Under the pieces are notes generated by a model. The model was given only the letters and a program-made list of their open reading frames with translations, did not search any database and was not told the DNA's origin. Positions 21,539 to 29,455 of a stretch of DNA of 64,000 nt are shown here, piece after piece. The stretch comes from Acidimicrobiales bacterium (lineage in GTDB: Bacteria > Actinomycetota > Acidimicrobiia > Acidimicrobiales > Aldehydirespiratoraceae): contig JAQWMR010000006.1 of the NCBI GenBank assembly GCA_029246685.1, positions 18,528 through 82,527 on the forward strand, given 5' to 3'. Each line of letters begins with the position of its first letter. Within the stretch, counting starts at the first letter, position 1. Position numbers and translations under genes: made by a program.

Positions 21539-21837
21539 GTGGACGCGGTCAACCGGTCGAGCAGGTCGTCCTGTTGCTGCTCGAGGTCTGCAATGCGGCC
21601 GACTGAGCGGTCGCGCGAGCTCCGAAGCCGCTCGGCCTGGCGGCTTGCCTTCCGGTGCTCCTTCTCGGCGATGGGCGTCTCGGAGACGAGTGCGCGGATC
21701 CGAGCGTCTTCCTCCTCGTCGGCGAGCTGCGCGAGATGCTCCTCGGTGACACTTAGATCGTCACGCAACGAGCGAAGCTGCTCGCTCACCTTGCGCAGTT
21801 TTCGCTCGACCTGGGTAGTCGCTCCCGCAGAAGCCAT
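21535..21837 (-). CDS. Small coiled-coil protein upstream of pdtaR
   Basis: 100 aa, almost entirely helical heptad sequence (VERKLRKVSEQLRSLRDDL, RQAERLRSSRDRSVGRIADL), with no Cys and no membrane segment. ATG 21837 is used; the longer open frame upstream overlaps the divergent gene and is not credible. The stop overlaps the pdtaR start by 4 nt. A partner role for PdtaR is possible from this coupling, but nothing in the sequence shows it. Confidence 0.75.
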   Translation of the reverse strand: MASAGATTQVERKLRKVSEQLRSLRDDLSVTEEHLAQLADEEEDARIRALVSETPIAEKEHRKASRQAERLRSSRDRSVGRIADLEQQQDDLLDRLTAST

Positions 21838-21859
21838 GCGACCACCATACGCTGTGTCG

Positions 21860-22330
21860 GTGCGCTTCATTGGTGTGTTTGCCCTGTTCGCGGTGGTTGT
21901 CACGGCGTGTGGCGACGATGCCGCAGCTGGCTGTGTCGAGGTGCGGGAGCCGCTGGACCCCAACAGCATCCAGCACACGCTCGATCCGAACCTCGTGGAG
22001 TTCCAGACTGATCCCCCGACCTCGGGCCCTCACTTGTCGGGGCCGGCCGCGACCGGCATCCTCGATGAGCCGCTCCTGCCTGCCGCCCAGGTGAACGTGC
22101 TCGAGTCCGGCGTCATCCTCGTGCAGTACGACGAAACAATCGCGTTGGACGACGTCGTCGCCGTGGTCGATCAGACCACCGCGGAGGTCGTCATCGCTCC
22201 TGGAGACGGGCTCCCGTCACCAGTCGTCGCAACCGCGTGGACGTGGAAGCTCACCTGCAGCGACGCCGACACCGCCGCGATCGGGGCCTTCGCGGATCGA
22301 CGCGCCAGCGAGGCCCCCGTCGACGACTGA
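21860..22330 (+). CDS. Lipoprotein with DUF3105-like domain
   Basis: 156 aa. The N-terminus VRFIGVFALFAVVVTACGDD is a signal peptide with lipobox VTAC, so the protein is probably lipid-anchored outside. The region TDPPTSGPHLSGPAATG and NVLESGVILVQYD matches the DUF3105 pattern (TxPPTSGPH, then LEHGxVxxxY), here with Ser in place of the usual His of the LEHG motif. The function of DUF3105 is unknown. GTG 21860 or 21854 starts it. Only about 20 bp separate it from the divergent coiled-coil gene, so promoters must overlap or the mRNAs are nearly leaderless. Confidence 0.75.
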   Translation: MRFIGVFALFAVVVTACGDDAAAGCVEVREPLDPNSIQHTLDPNLVEFQTDPPTSGPHLSGPAATGILDEPLLPAAQVNVLESGVILVQYDETIALDDVVAVVDQTTAEVVIAPGDGLPSPVVATAWTWKLTCSDADTAAIGAFADRRASEAPVDD

Positions 22331-22606
22331 TCCTCAACGCGAGCACCGTTCGCTCCCTGTGGGGCCCTCCGCTCTCTCGCCGGCAAATATACCGTGCGAT
22401 TGGCGAGCCTTCAGCGGTGGGTCGACGTGAACGGACGCCGACAAGGTTGGGGGTCGGATGTGAAGAGTAGGCGATGGGGAGAGCACCGAGTTCGTGTCAT
22501 TGGGGCCGTTCTGCTGGTGGTAGAGGCCGTGTTGGGGGCCAGTTGCTGCGGCGGTTTGGGGCCAAAGTGCACCGCTGCGTTACCGTGAGACCCAGGGGGA
22601 GGGTCA

Positions 22607-23074
22607 ATGTCAGACACATCGCAGGGCGAAGGCTGGTGGATGGCGTCAGACGGAAAGTGGTACCCGCCACAAACGGCAGCGACGACCCAGCCTCCCCCAC
22701 CACCCGCAACGGCCGCGGCCGGACCTGCACCTGCCCAGGGTGATCAGCCGCGTGAGACCGCTACAGCTGCACTCGTATGCGGAATCGTTGGCCTGTGCAT
22801 CAGCTGGATACCCTTCGTCGGGTTCGCTGGTCTGATCCTCGGCATCATCGCATTGGTACTGGGATTCGTGAAACGCAAGACCCACAAGGTGAAGGCGGCG
22901 ATGATCCTCGGGACATTGGCGATCATCGTGTCGACAATAGTTTGGTTCGCGTTTGTCGCAGCAGTTGATGACGTGGTTGACGACATCGACGATTGCTTCA
23001 ACGCGATCGAGTTCGATCTAGAACAACTCTTAGAGACCGGCATCGACCCAGATACTGCATCCGCGGTCTGCTAG
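22607..23074 (+). CDS. Small DUF4190-like membrane protein with N-terminal GWW-WYPP motif
   Basis: 155 aa. It opens with SQGEGWWMASDGKWYPPQ, a Trp-rich DUF2510-like motif common at the N-terminus of acidimicrobial and other actinobacterial membrane proteins, then a Pro/Ala linker. Two membrane helices follow (ALVCGIVGLCISWIPFVGFA with LILGIIALVLGFV, and AAMILGTLAIIVSTIVWFAF), the DUF4190 pattern. The C-terminal ~35 residues are acidic with two Cys. A strong Shine-Dalgarno (GGGGGAGGG) precedes ATG 22607. The function is unknown. The 276 bp before it contain no gene I can support. Confidence 0.75.
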   Translation: MSDTSQGEGWWMASDGKWYPPQTAATTQPPPPPATAAAGPAPAQGDQPRETATAALVCGIVGLCISWIPFVGFAGLILGIIALVLGFVKRKTHKVKAAMILGTLAIIVSTIVWFAFVAAVDDVVDDIDDCFNAIEFDLEQLLETGIDPDTASAVC

Positions 23075-23224
23075 CTAGCAGAGAGCGGAGAAAGCCGGAC
23101 TCCGTGCTCCGAGTAGATAGAGACCGGCGAGGCGGACGGCCTCGAGTTGAGCACTCGGGCGGCCTGGACCCTCGTCATGTTCGGTGGTCTGCGTCGGAGC
23201 GGCAGGATCGTTGAGAAGACGCGG

Positions 23225-23308
23225 TGCCCGGGGCGGGACTTGAACCCGCACGCTGTTTCCAGCAACGGATTTTGAGTCCGTCGTGTCTGCCAATTCCACC
23301 ACCCGGGC
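23225..23308 (-). tRNA. tRNA-Leu (anticodon CAA)
   Basis: 84 nt. The acceptor arms GCCCGGG/CCCGGGC pair, the anticodon stem ACGGA/TCCGT encloses CTCAAAA with anticodon CAA, a long variable arm (GCTGGAAACAGC) marks it as class II, and the T loop is GGTTCAAGTCC. The CCA end is not encoded. It reads UUG leucine codons. Confidence 0.97.
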
Positions 23309-23341
23309 GGGTGTGTGCTCGCGCAGCGTACCCTTCTGTCG

Positions 23342-23491
23342 ATGGCTCCCCGTGCGAGATCTCCCATCCTTCGACTTGCGGTGGTCGCCGCGGTGATCGC
23401 GGCGATCCGCGAAGCGTCGATCCGACGCCACGAGGGCGACCTGCACGATTGGCCGCGGCAGAGCAACCCGTCGTCCAACGGCATGGCCTAA
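23342..23491 (+). CDS. 49-residue hypothetical protein
   Basis: A small ORF: MAPRARSPILRLAVVAAVIA then AIREASIRRHEGDLHDWPRQ and a short tail. It has a basic N-terminus, one hydrophobic helix and a charged C-terminus, as expected for a small membrane-associated peptide. It starts 33 bp after the divergent tRNA-Leu and ends just before the next ORF. I do not recognise it, and the coding assignment rests on composition only. Confidence 0.4.
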   Translation: MAPRARSPILRLAVVAAVIAAIREASIRRHEGDLHDWPRQSNPSSNGMA

Positions 23492-23501
23492 CGCAATCGA
23501 A

Positions 23502-23933
23502 ATATTCGGGGCCAGCCGGATCAAGAAGTCGGCCGATCACGTACTCGGACAGCCCGGTGCGTGCCTCGATGCTGTCGTCGTTGCCCAGCGCGAGCGATCC
23601 GCGATTCCGATCGCGGCCGCCTTCACCGTGCTTCTGTTCGTCCTGACTCAGCTCCTGTCCGTTCCGCTCGGCGCGGGTCTCGCAGGCGGCGGGGGCGGAC
23701 TTGTCATGGCCCTGAGTCAGACCACGTTCGTCGTCGTTCGAACTGAGCACGACGTCGTCGTGCTACATGCCACGAGGTGGAGACCGACTGCCAAGGAGAT
23801 CGTCGCGACGCATCCGTTTCCGGTCGAAGCATCGATCTACAACGACGTCGTGCAGCTCAACCTGTCCCTCGGCGGCGAGACGCACCACGCGTCGCGTTTC
23901 GTCGAACGACGCCTCGCCGCGATCATCGCCTGA
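23502..23933 (+). CDS. Hypothetical protein with one hydrophobic segment; start uncertain
   Basis: The open frame encodes about 143 aa: a basic region (FGASRIKKSADHVLGQPGAC), a hydrophobic stretch (AAAFTVLLFVLTQLLSVPLG), a Gly-rich hinge and a C-terminal domain (FVVVRTEHDVVVLHATRWRP to RRLAAIIA) resembling the PH-like or YokE-like fold of other small actinobacterial proteins. No ATG, GTG or TTG begins the frame at the expected place; the best match to an N-terminus falls on ATA at 23502. The first canonical start is GTG 23628, which would cut off the basic part. A mutated start codon or a rare ATA start is possible. Confidence 0.45.
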   Translation: MFGASRIKKSADHVLGQPGACLDAVVVAQRERSAIPIAAAFTVLLFVLTQLLSVPLGAGLAGGGGGLVMALSQTTFVVVRTEHDVVVLHATRWRPTAKEIVATHPFPVEASIYNDVVQLNLSLGGETHHASRFVERRLAAIIA

Positions 23934-23940
23934 ACGGTTC

Positions 23941-23954
23941 GTGACCTAGGTCAC
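23941..23954. promoter_or_regulatory. Perfect palindrome upstream of the fab operon, candidate operator
   Basis: GTGACCTAGGTCAC is a perfect 14-bp palindrome 104 bp before the fabD start. Fatty-acid synthase operons in Actinobacteria are often controlled by a dedicated regulator (FasR, MabR) binding upstream of fabD. No regulator gene is adjacent here, so the assignment is inference. Confidence 0.4.
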
Positions 23955-24057
23955 CGAGGATTACCTGCGAGTAACGAAACCAACTGCCAGGATCGCGGGT
24001 CAGAATCATCAAGCGGTGCGGATTCTCGCGCCGCGGGCCACGTCGAAGGACCAACGC

Positions 24058-25236
24058 ATGATCGTCTTCACCTACCCCGGCCAGGGGTCGCAAGCCCCCG
24101 GCATGGGCGCCGCGTGGGCTGACCACCCGTCCTGGGAATTGGTAGAGGAAGCATCCGACGCCGCCGACCGCGATGTTGCCGCGCTCCTGCTCGACACCGA
24201 TGCGGACGAGCTGACGATGACGCGCAATGCGCAGCTCGCCACGTTCGTCACCTCTATGGTGGTGCTCGACGCGGTGAGCCGCCTCGGCGCTGAAGCCGTC
24301 GCCCATGCCGGCCACAGCCTCGGCGAGTACTCGGCGCTCACGGCCGCCGGCGCGCTCGACTACGCCGATGCCGTGCGCCTCGTCACCGAGCGCGGCGACG
24401 CGATGCAGTCAGCTGCGGACGAACAAGACGGCACCATGGCCGCCCTTCTCGGCCTCGACGACGACCAGGTCGACATCGCCTGCCAGCGAGCAGCCGGCGA
24501 CGTCTGGATTGCCAACTACAACGCCCCCGGCCAGGTCGTGATCGCAGGCGTGCCCGACGACCTCGACCGCGCGTGCGAGATCGCGAAGGAGCTCGGGGCA
24601 AAGCGCGCCATGCGGATCCCGGTTGGCGGCGCGTTCCACACGCCCCTCATGGCCCCCGCCCGCGATCGCCTGCGCAAGGCGATCGACCAAGTGGAGTTCC
24701 GCGACCCGGAGCTGCCCGTCTACGCCAACGTCGATGCCTGCTCCCACACGGACGCGGCGGACTGGCCGGACCTTCTCGGCGCGCAGCTCTGCTCCCCCGT
24801 CCGCTGGCGCCAGTCTCTTCGCACACTCGAAGTCGACGGCTACACCACCTTCGTCGAACTCGGCCCGGGCACCGTTCTCACCGGCCTCGTGAAGCGCACG
24901 GTCAAGACGGGCAACCGGATCAACATCGCGACGCCGGCCGACCTCGATGGTTTCCTCGAGCAACTGGCCGGCAAGCCCCAAACCGACGCGGCCCTTCTCG
25001 AAGGCGAGCACCTCTTCGCCACCGAACGCCTCGTCGTGTCCCCCGCCACCGGCGTCTTCGCTCTCGCCGACGGAATCGAGCCAGGTCTGCGGATCGACGT
25101 CGGCCACGTCCTCGGCACGGTGGGATCCCAGGAAGTGGTGTCGTCGTTCGAAGGAGAGGTCATGGGCGTCCTCGCTCTCGAAGGTGAGCGTGTCGGCTCC
25201 CGGCAACCGATCGCCTGGCTGAGGACGCGAGCATGA
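24058..25236 (+). CDS. fabD: Malonyl-CoA:ACP transacylase with C-terminal lipoyl/biotinyl-like extension
   Basis: 392 aa, about 80 longer than usual FabD. It loads malonyl onto ACP. Visible residues are the oxyanion GQGSQ at 8-12, nucleophile Ser87 in GHSLGEYSAL, the malonate Arg in VTERGDAMQ and catalytic His in GGAFHTPLM. After the normal end (about residue 305), residues ~314-392 form a second module, RLVVSPATGVFALADGIEPG then SSFEGEVMGVLALEGERV and QPIAWL, with the two-half spacing of a barrel-sandwich (biotinyl/lipoyl) fold but no modifiable Lys at the hairpin. AAGGA precedes ATG 24058. It overlaps fabH by ATGA. Confidence 0.93.
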   Translation: MIVFTYPGQGSQAPGMGAAWADHPSWELVEEASDAADRDVAALLLDTDADELTMTRNAQLATFVTSMVVLDAVSRLGAEAVAHAGHSLGEYSALTAAGALDYADAVRLVTERGDAMQSAADEQDGTMAALLGLDDDQVDIACQRAAGDVWIANYNAPGQVVIAGVPDDLDRACEIAKELGAKRAMRIPVGGAFHTPLMAPARDRLRKAIDQVEFRDPELPVYANVDACSHTDAADWPDLLGAQLCSPVRWRQSLRTLEVDGYTTFVELGPGTVLTGLVKRTVKTGNRINIATPADLDGFLEQLAGKPQTDAALLEGEHLFATERLVVSPATGVFALADGIEPGLRIDVGHVLGTVGSQEVVSSFEGEVMGVLALEGERVGSRQPIAWLRTRA

Positions 25237-26153
25237 CCGTTCGCGCCGCAGGTTTCGGCACCTCGTTGCCCGAGAAGATCCTCACCAACGACGACCTCGC
25301 CACGATGATGGACACCAACGACGAGTGGATCCGGGCCCGCGCGGGCATCGGAGCTCGCCACGTGGGCGGCGTCACATCGCAGATGTCCATCGAGGCGGGG
25401 GCCAACGCGCTCAAGGACGCCGACCTCTCGCCGACCGACATCGATCTCCTCGTGCTCTGCACCAGCACCCCTGATCAGCGTCTCCCGGCGACGTCCGCCG
25501 TCGTGCAGTCGGCCCTCGGGCTCAAGTGCGGCGCATTCGACGTCAACGCCGTGTGCGCCGGCTTCACCTACGGCTACGTGACCGCCTATGGCTTGATGAA
25601 CGCCCCGAGCGGGCCGGACCGAGTCCTCCTCATCGGCGCCGACGCGTTGTCACCCCTCGTCGACTGGACCGATCGAGGTACGGCAATCCTTTTCGGCGAT
25701 GGCGCTGCCGCTGTCGTGCTCGAGAAGCACGAGCAGGGCGAACTGCTCGCGTTCGATCTCGGCGCGGACGGCAACTTGCAGTCGATCCTCTACTGCGACC
25801 ACGACGGTCAGATCCAGATGGAAGGCCGCGAGGTCTTCAAGAAGGCGGTGCGAGCCGTCACACAGTCCGTCGAGAACGTGCTCCAGAAGGCCGGTGTGGA
25901 GCCGGGAGAGGTCGACGTCGTCCTCCCCCACCAGGCCAACATTCGCATCATCGAAGCCGTCGCCCAGCGCATCGGCATCGACATGGACCGCAACGTCACG
26001 GTGCTCGAGACCACGGGCAACACCTCCGGCGCGTCGATCCCGCTCGCCATGGCCAAGGCGAACGAGGAAGGCTTGCTCGAGCCGGGCAAGCTCGTACTCA
26101 TGGCCGGCTTCGGCGCCGGTATGGCATGGGCGTCGGCAGTCGTTCGCTGGTGA
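25233..26153 (+). CDS. fabH: 3-oxoacyl-ACP synthase III
   Basis: 306 aa. It starts fatty-acid synthesis by condensing an acyl-CoA primer with malonyl-ACP. The triad is visible: Cys108 in NAVCAGFTYG, His in LPHQANIRI and Asn in TTGNTSGASIP. It is coupled to fabD by a 4-nt overlap and followed by fabG after 21 bp, so it is part of the fab operon. Primer preference (acetyl, branched, or longer acyl) cannot be read from sequence. Confidence 0.95.
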   Translation: MTVRAAGFGTSLPEKILTNDDLATMMDTNDEWIRARAGIGARHVGGVTSQMSIEAGANALKDADLSPTDIDLLVLCTSTPDQRLPATSAVVQSALGLKCGAFDVNAVCAGFTYGYVTAYGLMNAPSGPDRVLLIGADALSPLVDWTDRGTAILFGDGAAAVVLEKHEQGELLAFDLGADGNLQSILYCDHDGQIQMEGREVFKKAVRAVTQSVENVLQKAGVEPGEVDVVLPHQANIRIIEAVAQRIGIDMDRNVTVLETTGNTSGASIPLAMAKANEEGLLEPGKLVLMAGFGAGMAWASAVVRW

Positions 26154-26174
26154 ACCCGGACAGGAGTCTGAACA

Positions 26175-26894
26175 ATGACTGATCTCACGAGCCGCGTCGT
26201 GCTCGTCACCGGCGGCAACCGGGGCATCGGCCTCGCGACGGCCAAGCGTTTCCAGGCTGCGGGCCACAAGGTGGCCGTCACCTCCCGCTCCGGCGAGGCG
26301 GACAACGCCGACGGCCTCACGGTCGTGAAGTGCGATGTCACCGACGCAGACTCGATCGACGCCGCGATCACCGAATTCGAAGAGACCCTCGGCGCCGTCG
26401 AGGTGCTCGTGAGCAACGCCGGCATCACGAAAGACGGTCTCGTGCTGCGTATGGCCGACGACGATTTCACCGATGTTGTCGACGCCAACCTGACCGGCGG
26501 TTTCCGCGTCGCCAAGCGCGTCGTGAAGGGCATGATGCGGGCTCGTTGGGGTCGCATGGTCTTCGTCTCGTCTGTTGTCGGGCTCGGCGGCCAGGCGGGT
26601 CAGGCCAACTACGCCGCTTCGAAGGCCGGGCTCATCGGCCTCGCCCGTTCGCTCGCCAAAGAGTTCGCCAGCCGCAACGTCACGGTCAACGTCGTCGCCC
26701 CCGGACCGATCGAGACCGACATGATCGCGGCGCTCACGGACGAGCAGCGCGCCGGCATTCTCGGCGTGGTTCCGCTAGGCCGTCTAGGCACGCCCGACGA
26801 GATCGCCGCCACCATCGCATTCCTCTCATCCGACGAGGCCGCCTATATCACCGGTACCGTGCTGCCGGTCGATGGCGGCCTTTCCATGGGCTGA
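26175..26894 (+). CDS. fabG: 3-oxoacyl-ACP reductase
   Basis: 239 aa, short-chain dehydrogenase fold. It reduces the beta-keto group with NADPH. The cofactor motif VTGGNRGIG is at residues 11-19, with NAG in SNAGITKDG and the catalytic Ser-Tyr-Lys in FVSSVVGLGGQAGQANYAASK. It ends VDGGLSMG as FabG does. Streptomyces fab clusters lack a fabG between fabH and acpP, so its inclusion here is a lineage difference. Confidence 0.92.
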   Translation: MTDLTSRVVLVTGGNRGIGLATAKRFQAAGHKVAVTSRSGEADNADGLTVVKCDVTDADSIDAAITEFEETLGAVEVLVSNAGITKDGLVLRMADDDFTDVVDANLTGGFRVAKRVVKGMMRARWGRMVFVSSVVGLGGQAGQANYAASKAGLIGLARSLAKEFASRNVTVNVVAPGPIETDMIAALTDEQRAGILGVVPLGRLGTPDEIAATIAFLSSDEAAYITGTVLPVDGGLSMG

Positions 26895-26946
26895 TCAGGC
26901 CAACCTGAGTAGCCTCGACCCGCAAACCCAGCAATGGAGAAAACCA

Positions 26947-27177
26947 GTGAGTGACAACTTCGAGCGCTTCAAGAAGTGCGCAGTCGACGTTCTTTCCGTC
27001 GAAGATTCCTTGATCGTTCCCGACGCCACGTTCGAAAGCCTCGACGCCGACAGTCTCGACCTCGTCGAGCTCGTCATGGCGCTCGAGGAAGAATTCGACG
27101 TCAACGTCGAGGAAGAGGAACTGGAGGGTGTGACCACCATCCAGGGCGCCTTCTCCCTCGTGGAGTCCAAGCTCTGA
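26947..27177 (+). CDS. acpP: Acyl carrier protein
   Basis: 76 aa, strongly acidic. The phosphopantetheine Ser36 lies in DADSLDLVEL, followed by helix III sequence EEEFDVNVEEEELEGVTTI. The GTG at 26947 is supported by GGAGA 8 nt upstream. It carries the growing acyl chain for the neighbouring Fab enzymes. Its TGA overlaps the fabF ATG (TGATG). Confidence 0.94.
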   Translation: MSDNFERFKKCAVDVLSVEDSLIVPDATFESLDADSLDLVELVMALEEEFDVNVEEEELEGVTTIQGAFSLVESKL

Positions 27178-28349
27178 TGCAGGGACGCCGGGTCGCCGTC
27201 ACCGGACTTGGTGTCGTCGCCCAATGTGGCGTGGGTAGGGAGGCCTTCTTCGAGGGCCTCTGCGCTCCCGCGCCTGAAGGGCCTCGCATCCTCGAGGACT
27301 TCGACCCGGCCTCTGCATTCGAGAACCCCAAGGAAGCCAGACGCGCCGACCGCTTCACGCAGTTCGCGCTGACCGCTGCCGACGAGGCGCTGGCGCAGGC
27401 CGGCGAACTCGATGCCGACCCCGCTCGCCGGGGCACATTCGTGGGCACCGGCGTGGGTGGCATCCAAACGCTCGAGGACCAGATCACCACGCGCATCGAG
27501 AAGGGCGAGCGACGTGTGTCGCCGTTCCTCGTCCCGATGATCATGGCCAACGCGGCGCCTGCCGCGATCTCGATGAAGTACGGCTGGCAGGGACCGTGCG
27601 AGAACACCGTCACGGCCTGCGCCGCCGGCACGCACGCCATCGGCAACGCGGCCCGCATGATCGCCGACGGGCGCTGCGATGCGGTCATCGCCGGCGGCAG
27701 CGAGGCACCGTTCACACCCACGGCTGTGGCCGGCTTCCGCAACATGACTGCGCTCTCGAACTCTGGCGTCAGCCGCCCGTTCGACGTCGACCGTGACGGA
27801 TTCGTTATGGCCGAAGGCGCCGGCATCCTCGTACTCGAAGAGTGGGACCGCGCGGTTGCCCGCGGTGCCACGATCCTCGGCGAAATCCTCGGATCGGCAT
27901 CCACGGCCGACGCCCACCACATCACCGCTCCCGCTCCCGGCGGCACCGGTGCCATCAACTGCATGCAGCTCGCAATGGAAGACGCCGGCATCTCTGCCTC
28001 CGACGTCGTCCACATCAACGCGCACGGCACATCCACCGACAAGAATGACGCCGCCGAAGCCGCGGCCGTCGCCAAGGTGTTCGGCACGCCCGGCCCGGCC
28101 ATCACCTCCACCAAGGGCGTCACCGGACACGCACTCGGCGGTGCCGGCGCGCTCGAGGCCGTCGCCGTGATTCTGGCGATGCAGAAGGGCGTGATCCCGC
28201 CCACCGCTGGCCACAACGCCCTCGACCCCGAGATGCCCGAGATCGACGTCGTGACGGGCGAGCCTCGCCCCTGGACCCCCGGCGCGACGCTGTCCAACAG
28301 CTTCGGCTTCGGCGGCCACAACGGCACGCTCGTCCTCGGCCCTGCCTGA
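27177..28349 (+). CDS. fabF: 3-oxoacyl-ACP synthase II
   Basis: 390 aa. It is an elongating condensing enzyme with Cys148 in TACAAGTHAIGN, His in NAHGTSTDKNDAAE and His in GVTGHALGGAGALE. The terminal NSFGFGGHNGTLVL is typical of KAS II. It is translationally coupled to acpP and is the last gene of the operon. A run of nine C follows its stop, then a palindromic repeat that separates it from convergent fabZ. Confidence 0.95.
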   Translation: MQGRRVAVTGLGVVAQCGVGREAFFEGLCAPAPEGPRILEDFDPASAFENPKEARRADRFTQFALTAADEALAQAGELDADPARRGTFVGTGVGGIQTLEDQITTRIEKGERRVSPFLVPMIMANAAPAAISMKYGWQGPCENTVTACAAGTHAIGNAARMIADGRCDAVIAGGSEAPFTPTAVAGFRNMTALSNSGVSRPFDVDRDGFVMAEGAGILVLEEWDRAVARGATILGEILGSASTADAHHITAPAPGGTGAINCMQLAMEDAGISASDVVHINAHGTSTDKNDAAEAAAVAKVFGTPGPAITSTKGVTGHALGGAGALEAVAVILAMQKGVIPPTAGHNALDPEMPEIDVVTGEPRPWTPGATLSNSFGFGGHNGTLVLGPA

Positions 28350-28358
28350 ACCCCCCCC

Positions 28359-28474
28359 CGGCTTCTTAACCGAGTTGCGCGGCCTATTCCCGCGTAACTC
28401 ACCGCAGATCGGAGGGCCTGGCGATCCGCGTCGAGATACGCGGGCTAGTCACGCGTAACTCGGTTAAGAAGCCG
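28359..28474. repeat. Long imperfect palindrome between convergent fabF and fabZ
   Basis: The outer arms CGGCTTCTTAACCGAGTT (from 28359) and AACTCGGTTAAGAAGCCG (to 28474) pair over about 23 bp with one mismatch. Inside, CGCGGCCTATTCCCGCGTAACTC-like sequence is repeated directly at about 28379 and 28439 with three differences. It may serve as a bidirectional terminator or be a member of a dispersed repeat family. Confidence 0.7.
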
Positions 28475-28476
28475 AG

Positions 28477-28905
28477 CTACTGGGCGTCGACGATCACAAA
28501 CATGAGCTCGCAGCTGGTTGCCAGCTCGCCGTTGACGGTCGCGCGGCCCTCGCCCTTGCCTGCTCGGGCAGAGAGACGGGTCATCGTCACATCGATCTCG
28601 AGCGTGTCGCCCGGCACGACCTGGCGCCGGAATCGGGCCTTGTCGAGCCCACCGAAGAGCGGCAGCATCCCCGCATAGCGTTCCTCGGTGAGGATCGCGA
28701 ACGCGCCGACCTGAGCAATCGCCTCGCACTGGAGCACTCCCGGCAAGGTCGGACGGCCGGGAAAGTGTCCGGCGAAGAACGCCTCGTCACCCGTGAGCCG
28801 CCAGAGGCCGCTGGCGGACTCACCCGGGGTGATCGCCGTGACCTCGTCGACGAAGAGGAACGGGTCACGGTGAGGCAGGACATCGATCGGGTTCGGCAGC
28901 GACAT
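28477..28905 (-). CDS. fabZ: 3-hydroxyacyl-ACP dehydratase, FabZ type
   Basis: 142 aa hot-dog fold. The conserved start LPHRDPFLFVDEV and active-site helix GHFPGRPTLPGVLQCEAIAQ, with catalytic His and Glu, are present. It removes water from 3-hydroxyacyl-ACP. It lies convergent to fabF and would complete the elongation cycle except for the enoyl reductase, which is not in the window. Confidence 0.88.
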   Translation of the reverse strand: MSLPNPIDVLPHRDPFLFVDEVTAITPGESASGLWRLTGDEAFFAGHFPGRPTLPGVLQCEAIAQVGAFAILTEERYAGMLPLFGGLDKARFRRQVVPGDTLEIDVTMTRLSARAGKGEGRATVNGELATSCELMFVIVDAQ

Positions 28906-28999
28906 GGCCGCAACCTAGCCGTTGACCGCGGTGCCTCGAACTCGAGCCCGGACGCGAATCGGGGGTGGCCGTGGCCACCCCCGATCAGAGTTCGGTCGC

Positions 29000-29284
29000 C
29001 TAGGCGACGCGGCTCTTGCCCGCGGCCTTCAGCTTCGAGCCGACGGTCAGCTTGGTACGCGTTCCGGCGGGCACGTGAATGGCCTCACCGGTCTGCGGGT
29101 TGCGGCCGGCGCGAGCGGACGTGTTCGCCCGTTCTGCCTTCAGCCAGCCAGCGATCGCGACCTCATTACCCTGGCCGACCTGGCCAGCGATGATCTCGAA
29201 CATGGCATCGAGGCATGCTCCGGCTTCCTTCTGGCTCACGCCAGCGTTGTCGGCCATCGCGGCGACGAGTTCACCCTTGTTCAT
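29000..29284 (-). CDS. hup: HU-family DNA-binding protein
   Basis: 94 aa. It is a nucleoid protein that bends DNA as a dimer. It starts MNKGELVAAMADNAGVSQKE and ends with the beta-arm consensus ARAGRNPQTGEAIHVPAGTR. It lacks the long Lys/Ala/Pro tail of mycobacterial HupB. The usual GFGTF before the arm is replaced by AIAGWLKAERANTS, a less common variant. ATG 29284 is chosen by family; an upstream frame would add 28 unrelated residues. The 171 bp upstream hold its promoter region and no gene. Confidence 0.92.
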   Translation of the reverse strand: MNKGELVAAMADNAGVSQKEAGACLDAMFEIIAGQVGQGNEVAIAGWLKAERANTSARAGRNPQTGEAIHVPAGTRTKLTVGSKLKAAGKSRVA

Positions 29285-29455
29285 GTTGGTACTCCAGTAT
29301 CCTGTTGAAATCCACGGCTTTCGCGGGCTTGTAAATAACACGCCAGTCGAAATCGTGCCGCGAGTCAAGCATTTCGTGCCCTATCTACCCCCAGATTTGC
29401 CTGAAATATCGAGGAAGTCGCTCTGATTATCGACACAGCGTGGCAAATCACACGC

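Noticed and set aside
22394..22588. 64-codon ORF in the gap before the DUF4190-like gene
   Set aside because: No ribosome site or family pattern; the gap of 276 bp is better read as non-coding.
28351..28359. Run of nine C as a phase-variable tract
   Set aside because: It lies after the fabF stop and before the repeat, outside any reading frame it could switch.
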